Assembly: GCF_000292525.1 (NCBI RefSeq)
Contig: NZ_AEYF01000040.1
Location: 62,001-126,000 of the forward strand
Source: Rhizobium sp. CCGE 510
GTDB taxonomy: Bacteria > Pseudomonadota > Alphaproteobacteria > Rhizobiales > Rhizobiaceae
Direction of reading: 5' to 3'
DNA: 64,000 nt
A program made the position numbers and the translations under genes. The notes beneath the pieces are model-generated. The model ran no database searches, had not been told where the DNA came from, and saw nothing but the letters and a program-made list of their open reading frames with translations. The stretch's first letter is position 1. Each line of letters opens with the position of its first letter. Below are positions 60,001 through 64,000 of the stretch, piece after piece.

Positions 60001-60312
60001 TCAGCCTAAAAGCGTTTCGAGCTTTTTTGCCAAATCCTCCGGGTCGCCCTCGATCCGGAGGATTTTTTTACGCGCGGTCTGGCCGGCGACGAGGCTGATG
60101 CTGGATTTGGGAATGCGCAGGGCGTCGGCGACCAGAAGGATCAGGGCCTTGTTGGCCTTGCCTTTCTCCGGCGCTGATGTGACGCGTGCCTTGAGAAGCG
60201 CTCCACCTTCGCCGTCGGCCTCGATGCCGTCGATCGCGTCACGCCCGCCATTCGGTGTGAGCCGGACGGCGAGGCGCAGATGATCGTGGAAAAGACTCCA
60301 GGGACGGCTCAA
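60001..60312 (-). CDS. DUF167/YggU family protein
   Basis: A 103-aa protein of the YggU family. The core is LAVRLTPNGGRDAIDGIE and the invariant VTSAPEKGKANKALILLVADAL (about residues 42-64), then KSSISLVAGQTARKKIL. The fold is known for relatives, but not the function. It probably starts at TTG 60312, which overlaps the stop codon of the YggT gene (TTGA); a start at 60339 would overlap more. Coupling to YggT is conserved in many proteobacteria. Confidence 0.85.
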   Translation of the reverse strand: MSRPWSLFHDHLRLAVRLTPNGGRDAIDGIEADGEGGALLKARVTSAPEKGKANKALILLVADALRIPKSSISLVAGQTARKKILRIEGDPEDLAKKLETLLG

Positions 60313-60599
60313 GCGACCAGCGGGTAAACCGTGGTCCAAAGCAAGGTGCGCAGGAAGAAGATGATCAGCAGCAGGATGATCGGCGAAATGTCGATGCCGC
60401 CAAGGTTCGGCAAAAAGCGGCGGATCGGCTTCAGCACCGGTTCGGTGACATTATAGAGGAATGTGCCGACCGAATTGACGAACTGATTGCTGGAATTGAT
60501 GACGTTGAAGGCATAGAGCCAGGAAAAAATGGCACTGCCAATCAGGATCCAAGTGTAAATATTCAAAGCCAAATCAATGGTTTGAAACAGCGCAAACAT
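60309..60599 (-). CDS. YggT family membrane protein
   Basis: A 96-aa integral membrane protein with two hydrophobic segments (about 10-28 and 70-92). Conserved blocks are ILIGSAIFSWLYAFN, then VTEPVLKPIRRFLPNLGGIDISPIILLLIIFFL. YggT-like proteins are linked to osmotic tolerance and to cell-division neighbourhoods; function is unsettled. GGAG is 6 nt before the ATG at 60599, which is preferred over the upstream ATG at 60629. It is coupled to the DUF167 gene downstream and divergent from the MFS gene. Confidence 0.87.
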   Translation of the reverse strand: MFALFQTIDLALNIYTWILIGSAIFSWLYAFNVINSSNQFVNSVGTFLYNVTEPVLKPIRRFLPNLGGIDISPIILLLIIFFLRTLLWTTVYPLVA

Positions 60600-60738
60600 C
60601 GTCGTCTCCAATTCGTTGTTGACAGACATGTAGACATTGGCGACTAAACGAGCAAGTGCCGTGTGGAAACACGCGGTGAATCATGTTTAACGGGCGGCCT
60701 TGCCGCACTTCCGGCGCCCGTCCCCTCGGAAAACACCC

Positions 60739-61986
60739 ATGTCGTTTTCGCCCACCGGAGACCGTTTTGCCGCGTTCCGGCATTCGTCCTATACGCGGTT
60801 CTTCCTAGCGCGCTTCCTGCTTTCCTTCTCGCAGCAGATCGTCAGCGTTGCCGTGGGATGGCAGATGTACGACCAGACCGGCAGCGCGATCTATCTCGGT
60901 TTGATCGGCCTTGTGCAGTTCCTGCCGTCGCTGCTGCTCATGCTCGTCACCGGCTCGGTGGCCGATCGGTACAATCGCCGAGCGATCGCCGCCCTCTGCT
61001 CGCTGGTGAGCGCGCTCTGCACGCTGGCGCTGCTGGTCATGACGGCGATGGGGACCTTCACGCCGCTGCCGGTTTTCGCGGTGCTTTTGATCTTCGGCAT
61101 CGAACGCGCCTTCATGTCGCCGGCGGTGCAATCGCTGGCTCCCAATCTCGTGCCAGAGCAGGATCTCTCCAACGCGATCGCCTGGAATTCGTCGTCCTGG
61201 CAGCTCGCGGCAATCACCGGGCCGGTGCTCGGCGGTCTGCTCTACGGCGTCAGCGCACCGACCGCCTATACGGTGGCGGTGATCTTTTCCGTGCTCGGCG
61301 CGGCTCTTCTCTACATGATCCCAAAACCGGTGCAGAAGACGACGGGCGAGACCAAGAGCTGGGCGATGATCCTTGGCGGCTTCAGTTTCATCCGCGCCGA
61401 AAAGGTGGTGCTCGGGGCGATCTCGCTCGATCTCTTCGCCGTGCTGCTCGGCGGCGCAACCGCACTGATGCCGATCTTCGCACGTGATATATTGACGCTC
61501 GGCCCCTGGGGCCTCGGACTGCTGCGCTCGGCGCCGGGACTTGGCGCCATCGTCATGGCGATCCTCCTCGCCGCCTATCCGCTCAAACATCGCGCCGGCA
61601 TCTACATGTTCATCGGCGTCGCCCTGTTCGGTCTAGGAACGATCATCTTCGGGATCTCGACCAATACCGAAGTCTCGATCGCGGCGCTGGCGCTGATGGG
61701 GGCGGCTGACATGGTGTCGGTCTATGTCCGCGAGAGCCTGATTGCGCTCTGGACGCCGGATCAGCTGCGCGGCCGCGTCAATGCGGTCAACATGGTCTTC
61801 GTCGGTGCTTCGAACGAACTCGGGGAATTCCGGGCCGGCACGATGGCATCGATCTTCGGCGCTGTGCCGGCGGTCGTTATCGGCGGGATCGGAACTTTGG
61901 CGGTGGCGGCGATCTGGGCGTCGAGTTTCCCGAAATTGCGGCGGATCGATACGCTCGACGCGCCCACTGCATCGTCGGAATCTTAA
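60739..61986 (+). CDS. MFS transporter (enterobactin-exporter-like)
   Basis: A 415-aa major facilitator with 12 predicted membrane segments. The N-terminal RFFLARFLLSFSQQIVSVAVGWQMYDQTGS and the conserved loop GSVADRYNRRAIA (about 75-87) resemble the EntS/MFS_3 subgroup of drug and siderophore exporters. The substrate is unknown. The start at 60739 (MSFSPTGD) follows CGGAAAACACCC. The stop TAA shares its bases with the stop codon of the convergent amidotransferase gene (TTAA). Confidence 0.86.
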   Translation: MSFSPTGDRFAAFRHSSYTRFFLARFLLSFSQQIVSVAVGWQMYDQTGSAIYLGLIGLVQFLPSLLLMLVTGSVADRYNRRAIAALCSLVSALCTLALLVMTAMGTFTPLPVFAVLLIFGIERAFMSPAVQSLAPNLVPEQDLSNAIAWNSSSWQLAAITGPVLGGLLYGVSAPTAYTVAVIFSVLGAALLYMIPKPVQKTTGETKSWAMILGGFSFIRAEKVVLGAISLDLFAVLLGGATALMPIFARDILTLGPWGLGLLRSAPGLGAIVMAILLAAYPLKHRAGIYMFIGVALFGLGTIIFGISTNTEVSIAALALMGAADMVSVYVRESLIALWTPDQLRGRVNAVNMVFVGASNELGEFRAGTMASIFGAVPAVVIGGIGTLAVAAIWASSFPKLRRIDTLDAPTASSES

Positions 61987-62768
61987 GAAACGGACGATGC
62001 GCGAAGCGCGATAGAAGACGTCGCCTTTGCCGTCTTGCCTTCGAAGACGATATCGAGGAATTCGCTCAGCCAGGCTTTCAGCGGCGCGTCGAACAGCATG
62101 CGGCCTTCGAGATGTTCGCGGCCCTGCTGGGCGTTCGGCAGGATGAAGCGGTGCGCGCCGTGCACCACCCAGCGGTGCATCATCACTCGGGTCAATTCGG
62201 CATGGAACTGCAGTCCCCAGGCGTTACCGTCGTAGCGGAAGGCCTGGTTCGGATATGCATCGCCTTCGGCCAGAAGGTGGGCGCCGTGCGGCAGCTCGAA
62301 GCCCTCGCGGTGGAAATGATAGACCATCTTCGGCCAGTGCATCAGCAGGCGGCCCTTCTCGGTCGGGCGGAGAGGGTACCAGCCGATCTCCGTCGAGCCG
62401 TCGGCATTCGTCTGCACCTTGCCGCCGAGATGGTGCACCAGCATCTGGGCGCCAAGGCAGATACCGAGGTAAGGGCGTTTTTCCCGCAGCGGCACGTCGA
62501 TCCAGCCGATTTCCTTCTTGACGAAGTCATCGGGATCATTGGCGCTCATCGGCCCGCCGAAGACCACAGCGCCGGCATGGTCTTCGAGCGTTACCGGAAG
62601 CGGCTCGCCGAGAACCGGGCGACGGATATCGAGGCGGTAGCCTTTTTCGACAAGCAATTGGCCGACACGGCCGGGGCTCGACCGCTCCTGATGCAGGACG
62701 ATGAGGATCGGGCGCCGGTCGCGGTCGGAGTTTTGCTCAGTCGGTATCATCTTGCGCAACCCGGACAT
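61983..62768 (-). CDS. Class I glutamine amidotransferase-like protein
   Basis: A 261-aa GATase with the triad Cys in YLGICLGAQML (about residue 104), His in LQFHAELT (about 187) and Glu two residues on. Free-standing members of this family (GMP-synthase-glutamine-domain-like, YfeJ type) have no defined partner and may act as peptide amidases. The ATG at 62768 overlaps the end of the TerB-like gene by 32 bp; ATG 62750 is an alternative. The operon hemY-terB-GATase is read from the right. Confidence 0.84.
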   Translation of the reverse strand: MSGLRKMIPTEQNSDRDRRPILIVLHQERSSPGRVGQLLVEKGYRLDIRRPVLGEPLPVTLEDHAGAVVFGGPMSANDPDDFVKKEIGWIDVPLREKRPYLGICLGAQMLVHHLGGKVQTNADGSTEIGWYPLRPTEKGRLLMHWPKMVYHFHREGFELPHGAHLLAEGDAYPNQAFRYDGNAWGLQFHAELTRVMMHRWVVHGAHRFILPNAQQGREHLEGRMLFDAPLKAWLSEFLDIVFEGKTAKATSSIALRASSVS

Positions 62769-63222
62769 CTGTGACCCTGGCGGCGGCCTCCTGCCGCTTC
62801 TGGATGCGCTCGCGCGAGGAGACGCCGAGCAGATCGGCGATACGCCAGATTACATGGTCTTCCATTTCGCTGCGTTCGCCATCGGCATAGACGATGTCCC
62901 AGAGAATGCCGATCAGTTCCAGCCGTTGCTCGGTATTGAGATGGCGTTTCAAGTCGGCGGTGAAGCGATAATAGTCGACGGCGGTGCTTTCGGCCTCAAG
63001 GCCGGCGGCGATCAGCGCATCGAGCTGCTTGCCGTCGAGTGCATACTGCTCCTTCAGCAGCTTGCGCAGCCGCTTTTTCTCGCTGGCTTTGATCTGACCG
63101 TCTGCCTCCATGACCTGCATACAGAGCGCTGCCACTGTTATGCGTGGATCGTCAGGGGCAAAACCTTTCCTGGGGTGGTCGGCGGTAAGATTCTGGAAGA
63201 ATGCCTGAAAGCGTTCGAACAT
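62737..63222 (-). CDS. TerB-like (tellurite resistance) domain protein
   Basis: A 161-aa all-helical protein of the TerB/TerB_C-like superfamily. The pattern DDPRITVAALCMQVMEADGQIKASEKKRLRKLL (about residues 24-56) and GILWDIVYADGERSEMEDHVIWRIADLLGVS (about 106-136) is that of the metal-binding TerB repeat. Such proteins occur widely, mostly without tellurite phenotypes. It follows hemY by 17 bp and overlaps the amidotransferase gene. Confidence 0.83.
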   Translation of the reverse strand: MFERFQAFFQNLTADHPRKGFAPDDPRITVAALCMQVMEADGQIKASEKKRLRKLLKEQYALDGKQLDALIAAGLEAESTAVDYYRFTADLKRHLNTEQRLELIGILWDIVYADGERSEMEDHVIWRIADLLGVSSRERIQKRQEAAARVTDVRVAQDDTD

Positions 63223-63239
63223 GCGGTTTTCGTTCCATT

Positions 63240-64000
63240 TCAGAAAAGGCGGAGCCGGGTCTTGGGTTCCTGTTCCACCCTGGGATCGCGAACGCCGGGA
63301 TCATCCGGCCGCCCGCCAAAGAAAGGTTTTGCCTCGCCCGGTGCGGGCGCTTTGTCGCTCGCGGCCGGTTCGGTGGGCTTCGGTTTTGCCGGTGCCGGCG
63401 TCGGGCGCACAGCTTCGGCAATCGTCGCGGCGCTTTCCAGCTCGATGATGCGATGGTCGTTGACCGGGCTTTCCGGCCTGACGTCGCGCAGCGGCGGCAA
63501 GGTCTTCAGGGCTGTTTCGATCGAGGCCGGCACTGAGCCGTCTTCGAGCGGACCCTCGATCTGGCCGAACGGCGCTTTCCATTCGAAGGCGTCGAGGCGG
63601 CCGGTCACCGGCGAGACCGGCAGCCATTTGTCGGACACGAAACCATCCGCCACCCAGGCCGGATCGCGCGGGGCTTTCAGCGCCTGGGCCAGCCAGTGGC
63701 GCACCCGGCCCTGGTCGCCGGTTTCGGCTTCTTCGATGTCGGCCAGCAGCAGGAAAGCGCTCTCACGCGGCTGCATGCGTGCTGCTGCTTCCGCCTTGGC
63801 GCGAGCCTTGGCGAATTCCTGCGCGTCGAGCGCAGCCTGGGCGACGACGAGAAGGGATTCGACATTGTTCGGGCGCAGCCCTTCCAGCCGTTCGGCGCGC
63901 TTCAACCGATCGAGGGTGGAATCACCACTGCGGGCCCTGACATAGGCTTGGCCGATCTCAGGATGCGGTGCCGATTTCCATGCCTGTTCGAGGATCGAGG
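63240..64000 (-). CDS. hemY: Heme biosynthesis protein HemY, 3' part
   Basis: The visible 253 codons are the C-terminal part of a HemY-type membrane protein with TPR-like helices. The frame is open to the window edge, so the true start lies outside. Readable blocks are LEQAWKSAPHPEIGQAYVRA, then LRPNNVESLLVVAQAALDAQ and the WVADGFVSDKWLPVSPVTGR motif, which is conserved in rhizobial HemY. The tail is Pro/Ala-rich (PTPAPAKPKPTEPAASDKAP) and ends RLRLF. In alphaproteobacteria HemY stands beside hemC and hemD (the uroporphyrinogen genes) upstream; those would lie beyond the window. Confidence 0.85.
   Translation of the reverse strand, partial: SILEQAWKSAPHPEIGQAYVRARSGDSTLDRLKRAERLEGLRPNNVESLLVVAQAALDAQEFAKARAKAEAAARMQPRESAFLLLADIEEAETGDQGRVRHWLAQALKAPRDPAWVADGFVSDKWLPVSPVTGRLDAFEWKAPFGQIEGPLEDGSVPASIETALKTLPPLRDVRPESPVNDHRIIELESAATIAEAVRPTPAPAKPKPTEPAASDKAPAPGEAKPFFGGRPDDPGVRDPRVEQEPKTRLRLF

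Overview
The window is chromosomal DNA of an alphaproteobacterium of the order Rhizobiales, most probably Rhizobium (R. leguminosarum / R. etli group). This is inferred from GC-rich coding sequence, from gene orders typical of rhizobial chromosomes (glnK-amtB-ftsK; ffh-chorismate mutase-rpsP-rimM-trmD-rplS; dapF-mtaB-ftsY-yciB; ccmABCDG next to acnA), and from dispersed palindromic intergenic repeats of the kind known in rhizobia. Nearly everything is core housekeeping. No tRNA, rRNA, CRISPR array, complete insertion sequence or prophage was seen.

Layout. 1-4.7 kb: end of a Lon-domain gene, a Trm112-like protein, a UbiH-type hydroxylase, TesB, and glnK-amtB behind a predicted sigma-54/NtrC control region. 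4.7-10 kb: ftsK, lolA, xthA and a coupled R2K-type ATP-grasp gene. 10-16.4 kb: a cyclic-nucleotide-binding protein with an OmpR-type regulator, an L,D-transpeptidase, an aldo/keto reductase, leuC, and an amino-acid ABC permease plus binding protein with no ATPase. 16.5-21.2 kb: the ribosomal protein/SRP cluster on the minus strand, preceded by a candidate small RNA. 21.5-27 kb: dapF, mtaB, ftsY, yciB and DUF2585. 27-33 kb: cytochrome c maturation genes ccmA-B-C-D-G (minus) and acnA (plus). 33-45 kb: mixed small genes, a Bax-inhibitor family membrane protein with a ybhL-type leader, an FtsX/LolD-like exporter with TesA, thpR, a broken tyrosine phosphatase, pterin dehydratase, an ECF sigma factor, ialB and rlmN. 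45-54 kb: a three-gene ABC transporter, two LysE exporters, an SDR, argG and a sulfite-oxidase family enzyme in a gene-poor segment. 54-64 kb: a hypothetical gene, an M3 peptidase, typA, an acetyltransferase, ppa, DUF167/YggT, an MFS exporter, a glutamine amidotransferase, a TerB-like protein and the end of hemY.

The most interesting signals lie between genes or inside them. (1) Three exact TTAA-N7-TTAA sites, the CtrA cell-cycle regulator consensus, lie upstream of ftsK, of an uncharacterised 143-aa protein and of an acetyltransferase, each with a GANTC methylation site nearby. (2) A promoter and an intrinsic terminator about 95 nt apart define a candidate small RNA or attenuator upstream of ffh. 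(3) GC-rich palindromic repeats have inserted in frame into ftsY and, as an inverted pair, into the ccm operon between ccmA and ccmB. (4) Other repeats sit exactly against stop codons, and one has replaced the catalytic N-terminus of a low-molecular-weight phosphatase, which is now a pseudogene. (5) An R2K ATP-grasp gene of unknown role is translationally coupled to exonuclease III.

All calls come from reading the sequence and recalled family knowledge; no database search was run.
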